A model generated the notes under the pieces. The model was not told the DNA's origin, did no database searches, and saw only the letters and a program-made list of their open reading frames with translations. Below are positions 19,421 through 29,752 of a stretch of DNA of 63,190 nt, piece by piece. Positions within the stretch are counted from its first letter, which is position 1. Every line of letters starts with the position of its first letter. Location: positions 1 to 63,190 of IMG/VR virus record IMGVR_UViG_3300042691_045055; one strand, given 5' to 3'. The DNA is from a virus. A program made the position numbers and the translations under genes.

Positions 19421-21991
19421 ATGGCTTTTAGTGTAATCGACACGATTGTAACGGGAGTTCAAAGTGGTGGCACCGATGGAAAATCTGTGCGCCAAACAAT
19501 CACTCAAGTAGGTCACAGTTTTGGACCTGGTGATGCCATTTATCGAACAACTAGTGGAAATTATGCAAAAGCCAAAGCAGATGTTTTAAGCACTGCAAAT
19601 ATTGTAGGTTTTGTTGAAAGTGTTAATGGCGATGATTTTGTATTGGTTTCTTGTGGAAAGTTATCGTTAACGGGTGCATATAATTTATATACATCTGGAA
19701 CTTTGTATTACTTAAGCGCATCGGTTGCTGGAGGTGTAACTGCAACTTCACCATCAGCTGTCACCGATTACGCAAATCCAATTTTAGTTGGAATCACAGG
19801 AAACGAAGCTTTTATATTCAATTCATTGATATCCACACCTGTTGGTGCAGCTCTCAACAGTCCTTTGGGTTCGATAGTTCCTTATGCAGGATCGGTTTCA
19901 CAAATTCCAGCAAACTGGAGATTGTGTAATGGTGATGCTTTAGCGAGAGACAAACCAAACGAACCTATTGGTACGGGCTTGGATTACTGGGGTCAACTCG
20001 AGGATATTATAGGCGATAGCTATTATATTATAGCTTCAATTACAGGTCAAGGATCTACAGGAAACATAACCTTTGTTGACGGTGGTGATCCCACATCCAA
20101 AAATCACCTTTTTGAAAACGGCGATATATTTTTGTTGCAGTGGCCATATCAAACCGCACCAACCGATTCGTTTACCGACAAGTTGATAGTATCTGTTACT
20201 GGTTGCAATTCTAGCTCGAATGTGTGTTCTTTTACAGTTTTAAACACAGTTTTATCGGGAACAGGTTTAACAACAACACAAACAATATCACAAATACATT
20301 CGTTCAAAAATATTTCAGGATACAATTCTACCAAGTTCTTTATTCCCGATTTGCGAGGAAGAACCGTATTTGGAGGATTAACAGGATTTGTTAATCTCAC
20401 AACAAAACCAATTGGTTTTGTTGGTGGCGAAGAAACGGTTTCTCTCGAAACCGACGAAATACCACCACATACTCATGCTGTGGGTATTACAGGAACTGGT
20501 TCAACCGCAGGACTTAAATTGCTGAGCGGTGCTCCCAAAAAGGGCATAGAAGTTACGCGTCTCAATGATTCAAGTTACGGCATCACAACCGATGATAATT
20601 CGGTTTCGGCTAGTCCGCACCGAAACATGCCTCCGTATGCTGTGGCAAATTGGATTATTCGTTATTTACCTTTAGTTGGTTCGCAATATGAAATTGGACC
20701 TGTGGGTGCTCAAGGTCCTGTTGGAGCAACAGGACCAACAGGACCTACAGGAAATCAAGGTCCAACTGGTGGAACTGGACCAAAAGGCACAACTGGCGCT
20801 ACAGGGCCAACTGGAGATGTTGGTCCGATTGGACCAACAGGAACAACTGGAAACCAAGGCGATCGCGGAATAAATTGGCGTGGCGATTGGGTAGAAGGAG
20901 CAACATATGCTCCTTACGATGTTGTTCGTCAAACTGCAAGCAATGGTTACGGATCAACATATATCTATCTTTTAGATGTTGCTGGCGGCACCACTGCTGG
21001 ATTGTTTGATCCTTGGCAGCTTAGATATCCGTATCGTCAATTGGGATATTTTGATGATTGGACTGTAGGAATCACCGCAACCGATTTGTATTCGCCTTAT
21101 GGTGATATAACACAAGCTTTGTTGTCTAGAACAAACTCTGAAATCAACAATATGAACGATATGAATCAGAGTTCTGCTGATAGCGAAGCTGATGTTTACT
21201 TGTTGCATCCGAAAGGCTCCACAGCTAATAACGATTTTGAATTTAATGTAGATAGTGAAGCAAAATTGTTGTTGATAGGTTCGGGAGGAAATTTAAATTT
21301 CCAATTCCAATACGGAACATATCAAGTAAACAAAACAATAACTCTTGCTGATACAGTTTTGTCGGATGTTCCAGGCAAAGTAAATGTTTACCCAGACAAC
21401 ACTGTTTTAAATTTCATCGAATCGTTGTCGGGTGATTTTGCAATAGGTGGTACTGTTGGTGCTTATACCGTTTCATTTAATGCCAACAAAAATAGTGGTG
21501 TGGTGACTCCAATTTACGCTAACGATTATTTAATTTTTGATAATCGTGTAAATTCTGATTTCTTGCGTGGCGCTCATCGAATACTCGGTGCAACAGGAAC
21601 CACAGGCTACAATTATAACATAACAATTCTCAACAAATATTCTGGAACAACTAGTTCCACGTCTATATCTTCTTCGGTTGCTAGCACCACAGGTTGCATC
21701 AAGGTTGCGGATCTTGTGTTTAGTCTTACTAGCGGCACTGGAGCTAGTGTCCCAAGTTCTTTGTGGACATTAAATTCTCCATTCAAATCTGTAGCGTTTG
21801 GAATGACAGGTGCAACCGCAAATCTTGATATTGTGTTTACAGGATGGCAAGCAGGCTCGACTGGAACTGGAGTCGTATTAAAGAACGGTGCAATTGCATC
21901 GTTTAGCGATCGCTGTTGGTTTACTGATTTGAAATATGGTATAGTCAGCGATCGTAGTCATATTTCCGATATCAACGAAACGCTTTTCTAA
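19421..21991 (+). CDS. tail fibre with collar domain and collagen-like segment
   Basis: An 856-residue protein. The N-terminal part (about 1-145) is beta-rich. A phage tail-collar (MdpB-like) domain begins near residue 149 with GSIVPYAG and [10 protein letters not shown], continues to [14 protein letters not shown] and [10 protein letters not shown], and ends with [15 protein letters not shown] Gly-X-Y tract occupies residues 426-483. The C-terminal 350 residues look like a beta-solenoid (short polar strands such as [19 protein letters not shown]). The chain stops mid-pattern, and an in-frame beta-helix ORF follows after 9 bases. It is likely a receptor-binding fibre. Confidence 0.78.
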   Translation: MAFSVIDTIVTGVQSGGTDGKSVRQTITQVGHSFGPGDAIYRTTSGNYAKAKADVLSTANIVGFVESVNGDDFVLVSCGKLSLTGAYNLYTSGTLYYLSASVAGGVTATSPSAVTDYANPILVGITGNEAFIFNSLISTPVGAALNSPLGSIVPYAGSVSQIPANWRLCNGDALARDKPNEPIGTGLDYWGQLEDIIGDSYYIIASITGQGSTGNITFVDGGDPTSKNHLFENGDIFLLQWPYQTAPTDSFTDKLIVSVTGCNSSSNVCSFTVLNTVLSGTGLTTTQTISQIHSFKNISGYNSTKFFIPDLRGRTVFGGLTGFVNLTTKPIGFVGGEETVSLETDEIPPHTHAVGITGTGSTAGLKLLSGAPKKGIEVTRLNDSSYGITTDDNSVSASPHRNMPPYAVANWIIRYLPLVGSQYEIGPVGAQGPVGATGPTGPTGNQGPTGGTGPKGTTGATGPTGDVGPIGPTGTTGNQGDRGINWRGDWVEGATYAPYDVVRQTASNGYGSTYIYLLDVAGGTTAGLFDPWQLRYPYRQLGYFDDWTVGITATDLYSPYGDITQALLSRTNSEINNMNDMNQSSADSEADVYLLHPKGSTANNDFEFNVDSEAKLLLIGSGGNLNFQFQYGTYQVNKTITLADTVLSDVPGKVNVYPDNTVLNFIESLSGDFAIGGTVGAYTVSFNANKNSGVVTPIYANDYLIFDNRVNSDFLRGAHRILGATGTTGYNYNITILNKYSGTTSSTSISSSVASTTGCIKVADLVFSLTSGTGASVPSSLWTLNSPFKSVAFGMTGATANLDIVFTGWQAGSTGTGVVLKNGAIASFSDRCWFTDLKYGIVSDRSHISDINETLF

Positions 21992-22000
21992 GGTAGTCAA

Positions 22001-22618
22001 ATGCCAAATTTTAACAACTGTCAAACTGGTATATACGCAAATGCTACAAGCACAATTCGCTTGACCGATAAAGTTTTGATCAAAGATGCTAATAATTCTG
22101 CCATAACTTTAAGAAATAGCAGCTATCTTTCGAATGCTGGAGTATCTGGAAGCACTGGCAGCTCTTTTGAAGTTGTATCATGCGTACGTGGTTTTCAAAT
22201 TGAAACAAGTCACATGGACGTATCTAATGCTCGAATAATTGACACTCGATATGGTCTTGTGAGCGCAAACGCTTCTACTTTTAATTTAAATAAATCTGTG
22301 ATAGAAGGTGGAGTTTATTCTTCGTTTACAGGTCAGGCATATGGACTTTACATTTCGGATGCTTCTTCAGGAAACTTTTTTGAATCGTCGGTGACTGGAT
22401 ATGTTGGTGGGACAGGTTCGCAAACAAGTGGAAATTTTGCGGTATTTAAAAACAGTACCGTGTTTGTTGGAGCAACCTCACAAAAATTGCAGGCAAACAC
22501 AACAGCCCTTGGTGCAGATCTTCAAGGAAGTGTTGTTGTTGACACTTTTTTGGGTAACAAAATCACTGACGGAGATCGATTGGTGGTTTATATTGCACCC
22601 GAAGGATTACCGGACTAA
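22001..22618 (+). CDS. beta-helix fibre protein, in frame with upstream fibre
   Basis: A 205-residue protein made of short beta-helix-like rungs (GIYANATSTIRLTDKVLIKD, SAITLRNSSYLSNAG, TRYGLVSANASTFNLNKS). It has no separate N-terminal attachment domain. It is in the same frame as the 856-residue fibre, separated only by TAA and three sense codons, and its first rungs read as a continuation of that solenoid. An SD-like AAGG overlapping the stop could support independent initiation. It is either a separately made fibre cap, a readthrough extension, or the remnant of a split gene. Confidence 0.65.
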   Translation: MPNFNNCQTGIYANATSTIRLTDKVLIKDANNSAITLRNSSYLSNAGVSGSTGSSFEVVSCVRGFQIETSHMDVSNARIIDTRYGLVSANASTFNLNKSVIEGGVYSSFTGQAYGLYISDASSGNFFESSVTGYVGGTGSQTSGNFAVFKNSTVFVGATSQKLQANTTALGADLQGSVVVDTFLGNKITDGDRLVVYIAPEGLPD

Positions 22619-22620
22619 TC

Positions 22621-23094
22621 ATGTTTTTACACCAAAAAGAAAACATCATAAACATCGACAATCGAGTTCGCCTTACTGTCGATCAATTTCGAGCGTTGGA
22701 ACCAACTTACCCTTCGTTGCCTGCAGGATACGTTGAAAGATACTATGAAAAAAACAAACGTCACGACTTGAAAGGTCCTGGAAAATTAACCTTAAATGAT
22801 GGTACTAGTTGGGATTGCGGAGATCGCATTTTTTCTAGAATCAATGATTTTTTGAGATTGCAACAAATCATTCAGCAACAAGAAGCAGCTATCAACGATC
22901 AAGTTCAAGCAGAATTGAACAAAAGAAAATCATACGAAGAATTGCGTCAGTCTGAATATCCTAAAATTGAACAAATGGTTATTGCCATGTGGGAAAATTT
23001 GATTGAAAAACAATCCAAAAAAGATTCGGGCATCAGCGATTTGCAGAAAATTCGAGAAGCTATCAAAGAAAAGTATCCCAAAAACGAGGAATAA
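22621..23094 (+). CDS. hypothetical protein with XkdW/fibre-assembly-like C-terminus
   Basis: A 157-residue protein. The N-terminal half is not recognised (LTVDQFRALEPTYPSLPAGY, aromatic). A Gln/Glu-rich helix follows. The C-terminus YPKIEQMVIAMWENLIEK, then LQKIREAIKEKYPK, matches the Y-P-x-I-x-x-x-L-x-A-L-W ... I-x-x-V-K-x-K-Y-P-K pattern seen at the end of many phage tail proteins of the XkdW type. Its position right after the fibre genes fits a tail-fibre assembly or attachment role; this is inferred. Confidence 0.5.
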   Translation: MFLHQKENIINIDNRVRLTVDQFRALEPTYPSLPAGYVERYYEKNKRHDLKGPGKLTLNDGTSWDCGDRIFSRINDFLRLQQIIQQQEAAINDQVQAELNKRKSYEELRQSEYPKIEQMVIAMWENLIEKQSKKDSGISDLQKIREAIKEKYPKNEE

Positions 23095-23097
23095 AAA

Positions 23098-23964
23098 GTG
23101 GCTAGACCGCACACACGACAACAGCTTATAGATTATTGTCTTAGAAATTTAGGTCATCCTGTTATTGAAATCAATGTGGACGAAGATCAACTCGAAGATC
23201 GTGTGGATGAAGCTCTTGAATTTTTTGCGGAATATCATTTTGATGGTGTGGAAAAGGTATATTTAAAATACCAAGTTCAGCAAAAAGACATAGAAAACGG
23301 ATACATCAGCATGACTGCCGAGTCGCAAGACAATGCTGGTATCACTGGTGCCAACAACTTTGTTTCGGGACCTGGTTCGGTTGGACAAAACGAAAAAACA
23401 CTTGCAATCACCGAAGAAGGCAAAAGCGGCACAGTTAAAATAGAAGATTTGATTGCTAGTGTGTTGCAAGTTTTTCACTTTTCTGTTGGCACCATCAACA
23501 TGTTTGACGTTCGATATCAATATGCATTGAACGATCTTTATACATTTGGTACCATAGAATTGATTCATTATTCGGTGACTCAGCAATATCTGTCATTGAT
23601 TCGACAAATGTTGGCTCCCGAAAAATCGATTCGGTTTTCGCGCCGCAACAACAAACTTTATATCGACATGAAATGGCCACGCGACGTAAAGGTTGGAGAT
23701 TGGATCGTTATTGAAGCGTATCGTGTGATGGATCCTCGTGTTTATCCTGAAATATACGACGATTTGCTTTTGAAAAAATACCTCACTGCTCTTATCAAGC
23801 GTCAATGGGGAGCCAATCTCAGCAAATTCAATAACATTCAAATGTTGGGTGGAGTTACATTCAACGGATCGCAAATATATGCTGATGCTATTCGTGAAAT
23901 ACAAGATATAGAAACTACCGTACAAAGTAAGTGGGAGTTGCCGCCTGATTTTATAGTAGGTTAA
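23098..23964 (+). CDS. 13: neck protein gp13
   Basis: A 288-residue protein similar in size to T4 gp13 (309). The start RPHTRQQLIDYCLRNLGHPV, with VDEDQLEDRVDEALEFFAEYH, is the conserved gp13 N-terminus. The C-terminal half holds DPRVYPEIYDDLLLKKYLTA, also typical. gp13 with gp14 seals the packaged head and forms the neck. It starts with GTG (23098), preceded by GAGGAA. Neighbours gp14, gp15, gp16 and gp17 follow in T4 order. Confidence 0.85.
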   Translation: MARPHTRQQLIDYCLRNLGHPVIEINVDEDQLEDRVDEALEFFAEYHFDGVEKVYLKYQVQQKDIENGYISMTAESQDNAGITGANNFVSGPGSVGQNEKTLAITEEGKSGTVKIEDLIASVLQVFHFSVGTINMFDVRYQYALNDLYTFGTIELIHYSVTQQYLSLIRQMLAPEKSIRFSRRNNKLYIDMKWPRDVKVGDWIVIEAYRVMDPRVYPEIYDDLLLKKYLTALIKRQWGANLSKFNNIQMLGGVTFNGSQIYADAIREIQDIETTVQSKWELPPDFIVG

Positions 23965-23982
23965 AAACCTAAATAATTAGCG

Positions 23983-24858
23983 ATGTCTACCAACCATTAT
24001 TTCAATAATATTCGTGCAAACAACGAACAAAATCTCGTTGAAGATCTTGTTATTGAAACAATAAAAATACACGGCATTGATGTTTTTTATCTTCCTAGAA
24101 CTCTTGTCAACAAAGATAGTATATTCGGAGAAGATCCACTATCGCGATTCAGCAGCAACAAACCAATCGAAATGTACATGGAAAACGTGCAGGGATTCGG
24201 TAATGGTGATGTTCTTGGAAAATTTGGTTTGGATATCAAAGATACTGCTAGTTTTGTGGTCAGTAAAAAACGATTTCAAAAAGAAACAGGAATGTTGCGT
24301 CCTTTGGAAGGCGACATAATTTATTTTCCACTCACCAAAGGATTTTTTGAAATAAAATATGTAGAACACGAAAATCCATTTTTTCAATTAGGTAAAAATT
24401 ACGTTTTCAAAATGAGTGTGGAGTTGTTCTTGTTCAACGAAGAAACTTTCAATACTGGAGAAAGCGAGATCGACGCTATACCAGAAGATGCTCAGTTCCG
24501 AATGTATTTGAATGTAAATGCTGCTAGTGGAACTGGTGCAGCATTTACCGTTGGCGATCGTGTGTATCAATATAAAAATGGTGCAACAGGTGGAGGTTTA
24601 ACAAACGCAGATGCTACTGGTTACATTAAGGATGTTACAAACTCTATAATTACAATCAAGAATATCACTGGAAAATGGCTTGCGTCTACAAATTCCACAA
24701 CAAGATATGTTATCAGCTCGAACGGAACTGTATATCGTACCGTTACATCTGTGGACGATAAAGTTTTACAAGACACTTACGATGACAACAAAGATATTCA
24801 AACTCGTGCCGATAACGATTTAGATTTTACTATAAATAATCCGTTTGGAAACTATTAA
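23983..24858 (+). CDS. 14: neck protein gp14
   Basis: A 291-residue protein (T4 gp14 is 256). NLVEDLVIETIKIHGIDVFY and LPRTLVNKDSIFGED near the N-terminus match the gp14 signature in T4-like phages. GDIIYFPLTKGFFEIKYVEH in the middle agrees. It is the neck partner of gp13, joining head to tail. The stop overlaps the gp15 start (TAATG). Confidence 0.85.
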   Translation: MSTNHYFNNIRANNEQNLVEDLVIETIKIHGIDVFYLPRTLVNKDSIFGEDPLSRFSSNKPIEMYMENVQGFGNGDVLGKFGLDIKDTASFVVSKKRFQKETGMLRPLEGDIIYFPLTKGFFEIKYVEHENPFFQLGKNYVFKMSVELFLFNEETFNTGESEIDAIPEDAQFRMYLNVNAASGTGAAFTVGDRVYQYKNGATGGGLTNADATGYIKDVTNSIITIKNITGKWLASTNSTTRYVISSNGTVYRTVTSVDDKVLQDTYDDNKDIQTRADNDLDFTINNPFGNY

Positions 24859-25685
24859 TGTTAGAATATTTTCGTCACAATATCATAAAAATGATTGTAA
24901 CAGGGTTTGGAACTCTGTTCAATGATATTTGGGTCGCAAAATACGATGCAAACGGAAACGAACTTGAACGATACAAAGTTCCCATCTCGTATGGTCCCAA
25001 ACAAAAATTTATAACTCGTTTGGAACAAGAAACTCCCGAGCTTATTCGTAACTTTGAAGCGTATCGCCCTAGAATGGGTTTTGAACTCACCAACATATCA
25101 TACGATTCGTCGCGTAAATTAACAACAACTCGCAGAACTGTAGCTTATACCACAACCGAAGGTAGCATGTCTGCACGCTACGAGCGCGTTCCTTACAATT
25201 TAACTTTTCAACTTCACGTTATCACAAAAAATACCGATGAAGCTTTGCAAATTCTTGAACAAATATTACCATATTTTGGTCCAGACTTTTGCATAACATT
25301 CAAAAATTTTCCGTTGGATGCTCAGGCTGATGTTCCTATTAGTATAGGTAACGTAAATTTTACAGAAAACTACGAAGGTAATTTTGAAGAACGCAAATCG
25401 TTTACCATAAGCATTTCTTTTACTGCAAAAACCAACTTGTATGGTCCAGTAAACACAAGCAAAGTTATTTTGCACACCGAAACAAACTTTTTGGACTATC
25501 AAACAATTGTTGTTGCAGGCACAACAGGAAGTTCTTCTGGATATCAAGTTCCTTATTTTGGAATCACGGGAGCCACTTTTGCAACTTGGTTGATTGGTGT
25601 GACAGGTGGTGCAACAGCAGGTTCGTTCGATGGCACAACAGGAACCATGTATACCATAAGAAAGCAGTATCCTCAGGATACATGA
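24858..25685 (+). CDS. 15: tail sheath stabiliser / tail completion protein gp15
   Basis: A 275-residue protein, equal in size to T4 gp15 (272). The N-terminus YFRHNIIKMIVTGFGTLFND, with a following YGPKQKFITRLEQ segment, is characteristic of gp15, the hexameric ring at the head-proximal end of the tail. SARYERVPYNLTFQLHVITK and DEALQILEQILPYFGP also fit the family. The C-terminal 60 residues are Gly/Thr-rich and poorly conserved. It overlaps gp14 and is followed by the terminase genes. Confidence 0.87.
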   Translation: MLEYFRHNIIKMIVTGFGTLFNDIWVAKYDANGNELERYKVPISYGPKQKFITRLEQETPELIRNFEAYRPRMGFELTNISYDSSRKLTTTRRTVAYTTTEGSMSARYERVPYNLTFQLHVITKNTDEALQILEQILPYFGPDFCITFKNFPLDAQADVPISIGNVNFTENYEGNFEERKSFTISISFTAKTNLYGPVNTSKVILHTETNFLDYQTIVVAGTTGSSSGYQVPYFGITGATFATWLIGVTGGATAGSFDGTTGTMYTIRKQYPQDT

Positions 25686-25692
25686 AAATTTT

Positions 25693-26190
25693 ATGAAAAA
25701 TAATGAACCATCCGAGAGCGACAAAAAAATAGCTGAACTTTTGAATATCGAACCTGATAAAACAGAAAATTTACCTTCGCAAATCGAAAATCAACAACAA
25801 ATTGAAAACAAGCCTGTATCGGCAACTGGCGATAGCGATTTGGATTACACATCGGTTCGTCAAAATTTAAAAAAATTGATACTCACATCCGAGATAGCAA
25901 TCGAAGGTATTTTAAATGTTGCAAACGAGGGTGACAGTCCACGCGCATACGAAGTGGTTTCCGATTTGATAAAAACCGCATTAGATGCAAACAATCGTTT
26001 GATGGAATTACACAAAACAGTCAAAGACATTAAAAAAGAAGAAGCAAAACCTGCAAAAGGCGATACAGTTACCAACAATTCGATATTTGTAGGCAACACT
26101 ACAGATTTATTAAAAATGTTAAAACAAAAGAAATTACCAGTTGTTGATGCTGAAAAAATCACCACTGAAGATGCAAAGGATAGCAAGTGA
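25693..26190 (+). CDS. 16: small terminase subunit gp16
   Basis: A 165-residue protein (T4 gp16 is 164). A disordered, Gln/Glu-rich N-terminus is followed by a long helical core (DYTSVRQNLKKLILTSEIAI, then RAYEVVSDLIKTALDANNRL), the coiled-coil oligomerisation region of small terminases. Its GTGA overlap with gp17 and size secure the call. It regulates DNA recognition and ATPase activity of gp17 at the start of packaging. Confidence 0.83.
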   Translation: MKNNEPSESDKKIAELLNIEPDKTENLPSQIENQQQIENKPVSATGDSDLDYTSVRQNLKKLILTSEIAIEGILNVANEGDSPRAYEVVSDLIKTALDANNRLMELHKTVKDIKKEEAKPAKGDTVTNNSIFVGNTTDLLKMLKQKKLPVVDAEKITTEDAKDSK

Positions 26191-27833
26191 GTGATAATTA
26201 TCTTGGCAATCCGCTTCTCAAAAGCACAAATGTTCAGGTAAAATACACTGCCGAACAGGTGCAAGAATATGTAAAATGCGCAGATGATCCTGTGTATTTT
26301 ATGGAAAAATATATTAAAGTAGTGAATCTCGACAAAGGATTAGTTCCATTTGAATTGTATCCGTTTCAAAAAAGAATCGTCAACACAATTCACAACAATC
26401 GTTTTACCATTTGTAAAATTCCACGTCAGAGCGGCAAATCGATCACTGTAACTAGTTACCTTTTGCATTATTGTTTGTTCAATCCAAACGTTCGTGTGGC
26501 TATATTGGCAAACAAAGGCACTACAGCCAAAGAATTGCTAGACCGTTTCAAAACAAGCTACGAAAATTTACCAAGATGGTTGCAACAAGGTGTTGTGGAA
26601 TGGAACAAGTTTTCGGTGCAGCTAGAAAACGGATCCAAGATCATATCGGCTGCCACATCTTCTAGTGCAGTTCGTGGTGGTAGCTACAACGTTATTGTGC
26701 TCGACGAATATGCATACGTTCCTAATGGTGTGGCAGAGGAGTTTTTCAGTTCGGTGTATCCCACCATCAGCTCGGGCAACAACACCAAAGCCATATTGAT
26801 CAGCACACCAAAAGGTCTCAATCATTTTTATAAAACTTGGACCAACGCTCAGAATGGTAAAAACGGATACGTTCCAATCGAAGCCAAATGGTACGATGTA
26901 CCAGGTCGCGACGACAAATTCAAAGAACAAACCATAGCCAACACTAGCGAAGCTCAATGGAGGACGGAATTCGAGTGCGACTTTGTCGGTAGCGAAAACA
27001 CACTCATTGTACCATCCAAAATAGCCAACATGGTGTTTGGTGTGCCGATCAACACCACAGCCGAAGGTTTGGATGTATACGAAGCTCCTAAAAAGGGCAA
27101 CATTTATGCCATATGCGTTGATACTTCGCGTGGCGATGAACAAGATTATCATGCCATGAGCGTGATCGATTGCACCAAGATGCCATACCGACAGGTGGCC
27201 AAATTCAAAAACAACACGCTTTCGTATCAAGTTTTTCCACATTACATCAAAAAAGTGGGCGACATGTACAATGAAGCGCTGGTTCTTTTTGAAATAAATG
27301 ACTTGGGACAAGCGGTAGCGGAAGTATTGCACGAAGAATTGGAATATGGCAACATTTTGAGCGTGTCCAACCGTGGCAAACGCGGTCAAAAGGCAGACGG
27401 TGGTTTCGGTAGCGGAAAGGTGCAAATGGGTGTGCGCATGAGCTATCAAATCAAGAAAATGGGATGCACCATTCTCAAAGATATGATAGAAAATGATAAA
27501 TTGATAATTCAAGATTTTGATACAATTTCAGAATTTAGTACGTTTGTGGCTCGTGGAGCCGGTTACGAAGCCAACGAAGGTTACAACGATGACTTGATCA
27601 GCACATTGGTGCTTTTTGGTTGGCTTACCACCCAGTCATATTTTAAAGACTACACCAACAGCGACGTTCGTCAAAGAATTTACGAAGAACAAATACGAAA
27701 AATCGAAGAACAAGTGATGCCATTCGGCTTTTTTAGCGATGGTATGGATTCTGACAACGAAGATTTGGAAATTTTTAATGAAAACAAAAATTTTAATAAA
27801 AAAACAAACGCATCAGAAACATGGGACGACTGA
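26187..27833 (+). CDS. 17: large terminase subunit gp17
   Basis: A 548-residue packaging ATPase/nuclease. The Walker A-type loop is RQSGKS at residues 80-85 and the Walker B motif VIVLDE ends at 174. The coupling motif LISTPKG lies near 204-210. The RNase H-like nuclease domain begins with ICVDTSRGDEQDYHA, where Asp312 is the probable first metal ligand. It starts with GTG at 26187 in a GTGA overlap with gp16. No intron or inserted endonuclease is present. It cuts concatemers and drives DNA into the prohead at the gp20 portal. Confidence 0.95.
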   Translation: MSDNYLGNPLLKSTNVQVKYTAEQVQEYVKCADDPVYFMEKYIKVVNLDKGLVPFELYPFQKRIVNTIHNNRFTICKIPRQSGKSITVTSYLLHYCLFNPNVRVAILANKGTTAKELLDRFKTSYENLPRWLQQGVVEWNKFSVQLENGSKIISAATSSSAVRGGSYNVIVLDEYAYVPNGVAEEFFSSVYPTISSGNNTKAILISTPKGLNHFYKTWTNAQNGKNGYVPIEAKWYDVPGRDDKFKEQTIANTSEAQWRTEFECDFVGSENTLIVPSKIANMVFGVPINTTAEGLDVYEAPKKGNIYAICVDTSRGDEQDYHAMSVIDCTKMPYRQVAKFKNNTLSYQVFPHYIKKVGDMYNEALVLFEINDLGQAVAEVLHEELEYGNILSVSNRGKRGQKADGGFGSGKVQMGVRMSYQIKKMGCTILKDMIENDKLIIQDFDTISEFSTFVARGAGYEANEGYNDDLISTLVLFGWLTTQSYFKDYTNSDVRQRIYEEQIRKIEEQVMPFGFFSDGMDSDNEDLEIFNENKNFNKKTNASETWDD

Positions 27834-27845
27834 GAAACACATTTT

Positions 27846-27853
27846 TATAAATA
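27846..27853 (+). promoter_or_regulatory. T4-type late promoter (TATAAATA) before gp18
   Basis: An exact late-promoter core in the 84-base gap between gp17 and gp18, about 65 bases upstream of the gp18 ATG. This spacing is normal for a late transcript leader, and a strong SD (AAAGGAGG) follows. It is one of the best-supported late promoters in the window. Confidence 0.75.
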
Positions 27854-27917
27854 TTCTTAAATAATGTGCTTAAAATTTAAAAAAATATGCTAAGATTATA
27901 TCCAAAGGAGGATAATA

Positions 27918-29729
27918 ATGCCATTTCAAGTCAGTCCTGGCGTTAAGATTGTAGAACGTGATCTTTCGACCATCATACCAACAGTGGCTACTACCCCTGC
28001 AGGTTATGTTGGTTTGTTCAACTGGGGTCCTGCAAATCAACGCATTGTAGTTTCTAGCGAAAACGACCTTTATCAACTCTACGGAGCGCCTGACAACGAC
28101 AACTTCAAGCACTTTTTCACAGTCGCAAACTTTTTGCAGTATGGAAACAACATTCAAGTTGTTCGTTTTTTGGATACTACAACTGCAGATGGCAACAAAG
28201 CTAAAAATGCTGTGGCTGGTTTGAGTGGATACAGCACTGGTGTTTTGATCGAAAACCAAATGGTTTACGACAATACTGTATCTGGTAGCGGATACAGTGT
28301 TACAGCCAACGCTTATTTTGCAGCTAAGTATGCTGGTACATTCGGAAACAGCCTTACAATCGAAGCAGTTGATACTGCCGCAGCATTCAATGCATGGGGA
28401 CTGAGCGGTCAGTTTGTTGGTGCTCCTAGCACTTCGCTGTTTGTTCAAAATGTTCACGGTGGTTCCACGGCATCTTACAACGATGAAATTCACTTTGCAA
28501 TCATCGATACAGGCGGCAAATTCAGCGGTGTAACAGGAACCGTTCTTGAAATTTATGATGGTCTTTCCAAGGCATCGGACGCTCGTAAGTCGGATGGTAG
28601 CAGCAATTATTACCGAAACGTAATCAACAATTCCGCATACGTTTATTGGCTCAATCATATCAGCGGATTGGGCACATATTCTTCAACCGACAATAGTTTC
28701 GGAACAATTGCAGCAGCATCTTCGCCCGCAAACACAGCAGGTTATTACAAATCAGGATTCACTGCTGGTACGCTTGGCCAATCTATATCAGGAATAACAG
28801 CCGACAATCTCGGCGCAGCTTATGCTGATTTCTTTGGTGATCCTGATACCGTAGATGTTTCTATTCTTTTGGGTGGTCCTTTGACTGGATCGGCTGCTGC
28901 TCAAGTTTCGGAAGTCGCACGCGATCGTATGGATTGTGTTGCGGTGATTTCACCTGATGTCGATGCAACGATTGCAGGTTACAACGGTTCCAAAGCTACC
29001 AAAGATGCAAATGCAGTTGCTAAAGCTTTGATAACAAGAAACGCAATCGGAAACAATAGTTACGCTATCATCGATAGCGGTTACAAGCAAATGTATGATC
29101 GTTACAACGACATTTATCGCTACGTACCACTCAATGGTGACATCGCAGGATTGATTGTCAGAACCGACGAAACCAACGATCCTTGGTGGTCGCCTGCAGG
29201 ATTCAATCGTGGTAACATACGTGGTGTTGTGCAACTTGCATGGAATCCCGATCAAACACAACGCGATTTGATATATCCTAAGGGCATCAACCCTGTTGTA
29301 ACTTTCTCGGGAGAAGGCACCGTATTGTTTGGTGATCGCACTGCTCAAACCAAGCCAAGCGCATTTGATCGTATCAACGTTCGTCGTTTGTTCATAGTTC
29401 TTGAAAAATCCATAGCAATTGCAGCTAAATATCAATTGTTCGAATTCAACGATGCATTCACCCGTGCAAACTTTGTAAGCATGGTTGAACCATTCTTGAG
29501 AGATGTTCAAGCTCGTCGTGGTATATACGACTTTAAAGTCATATGCGACTCGACCAACAACACACCTCAAGTAATAGATTCGAATCGCTTTGTTGCTGAT
29601 ATTTACATCAAACCCGCTCGCTCGATAAACTTTATTCAACTCAACTTTATTGCAACGCGCACAGGTGTAAATTTCGAAGAAATAGCTTCTCTTTCAAACC
29701 CAGGCGCTCCACAAGGATTAGTACTGTAA
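27918..29729 (+). CDS. 18: tail sheath protein gp18
   Basis: A 603-residue contractile sheath subunit (T4 gp18 is 659). The start FQVSPGVKIVERDLSTIIPT and the following AGYVGLFNWGPANQ are the sheath-family N-terminus. The C-terminal domain contains NPVVTFSGEGTVLFGDRTAQ, RINVRRLFIVLEKSI and FVSMVEPFLRDVQARRG, the conserved sheath core that handshakes between subunits. It carries a strong SD (AAAGGAGG) and its own late promoter, consistent with high expression. Confidence 0.95.
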   Translation: MPFQVSPGVKIVERDLSTIIPTVATTPAGYVGLFNWGPANQRIVVSSENDLYQLYGAPDNDNFKHFFTVANFLQYGNNIQVVRFLDTTTADGNKAKNAVAGLSGYSTGVLIENQMVYDNTVSGSGYSVTANAYFAAKYAGTFGNSLTIEAVDTAAAFNAWGLSGQFVGAPSTSLFVQNVHGGSTASYNDEIHFAIIDTGGKFSGVTGTVLEIYDGLSKASDARKSDGSSNYYRNVINNSAYVYWLNHISGLGTYSSTDNSFGTIAAASSPANTAGYYKSGFTAGTLGQSISGITADNLGAAYADFFGDPDTVDVSILLGGPLTGSAAAQVSEVARDRMDCVAVISPDVDATIAGYNGSKATKDANAVAKALITRNAIGNNSYAIIDSGYKQMYDRYNDIYRYVPLNGDIAGLIVRTDETNDPWWSPAGFNRGNIRGVVQLAWNPDQTQRDLIYPKGINPVVTFSGEGTVLFGDRTAQTKPSAFDRINVRRLFIVLEKSIAIAAKYQLFEFNDAFTRANFVSMVEPFLRDVQARRGIYDFKVICDSTNNTPQVIDSNRFVADIYIKPARSINFIQLNFIATRTGVNFEEIASLSNPGAPQGLVL

Positions 29730-29735
29730 TAAATA
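29728..29735 (+). promoter_or_regulatory. possible late promoter (AATAAATA) before gp19
   Basis: A late-promoter-like octamer overlapping the gp18 stop codon, 17 bases before the gp19 ATG and followed by an SD (AAAGGAG). The first base is A rather than T. It may provide extra tube transcripts. Confidence 0.35.
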
Positions 29736-29752
29736 AAGGAGTTCAGTAACAA

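Noticed and set aside
23957-23971. Small hairpin TAGGTTAAAAACCTA between gp13 and gp14
   Set aside because: Six AT-rich pairs with a three-base loop and no T-run, overlapping the gp13 stop; not convincing as a terminator.
26622-27512. 296-residue minus-strand open frame opposite gp17
   Set aside because: Antisense shadow of the terminase; composition (Phe, His, Val rich) is typical of an antisense translation.
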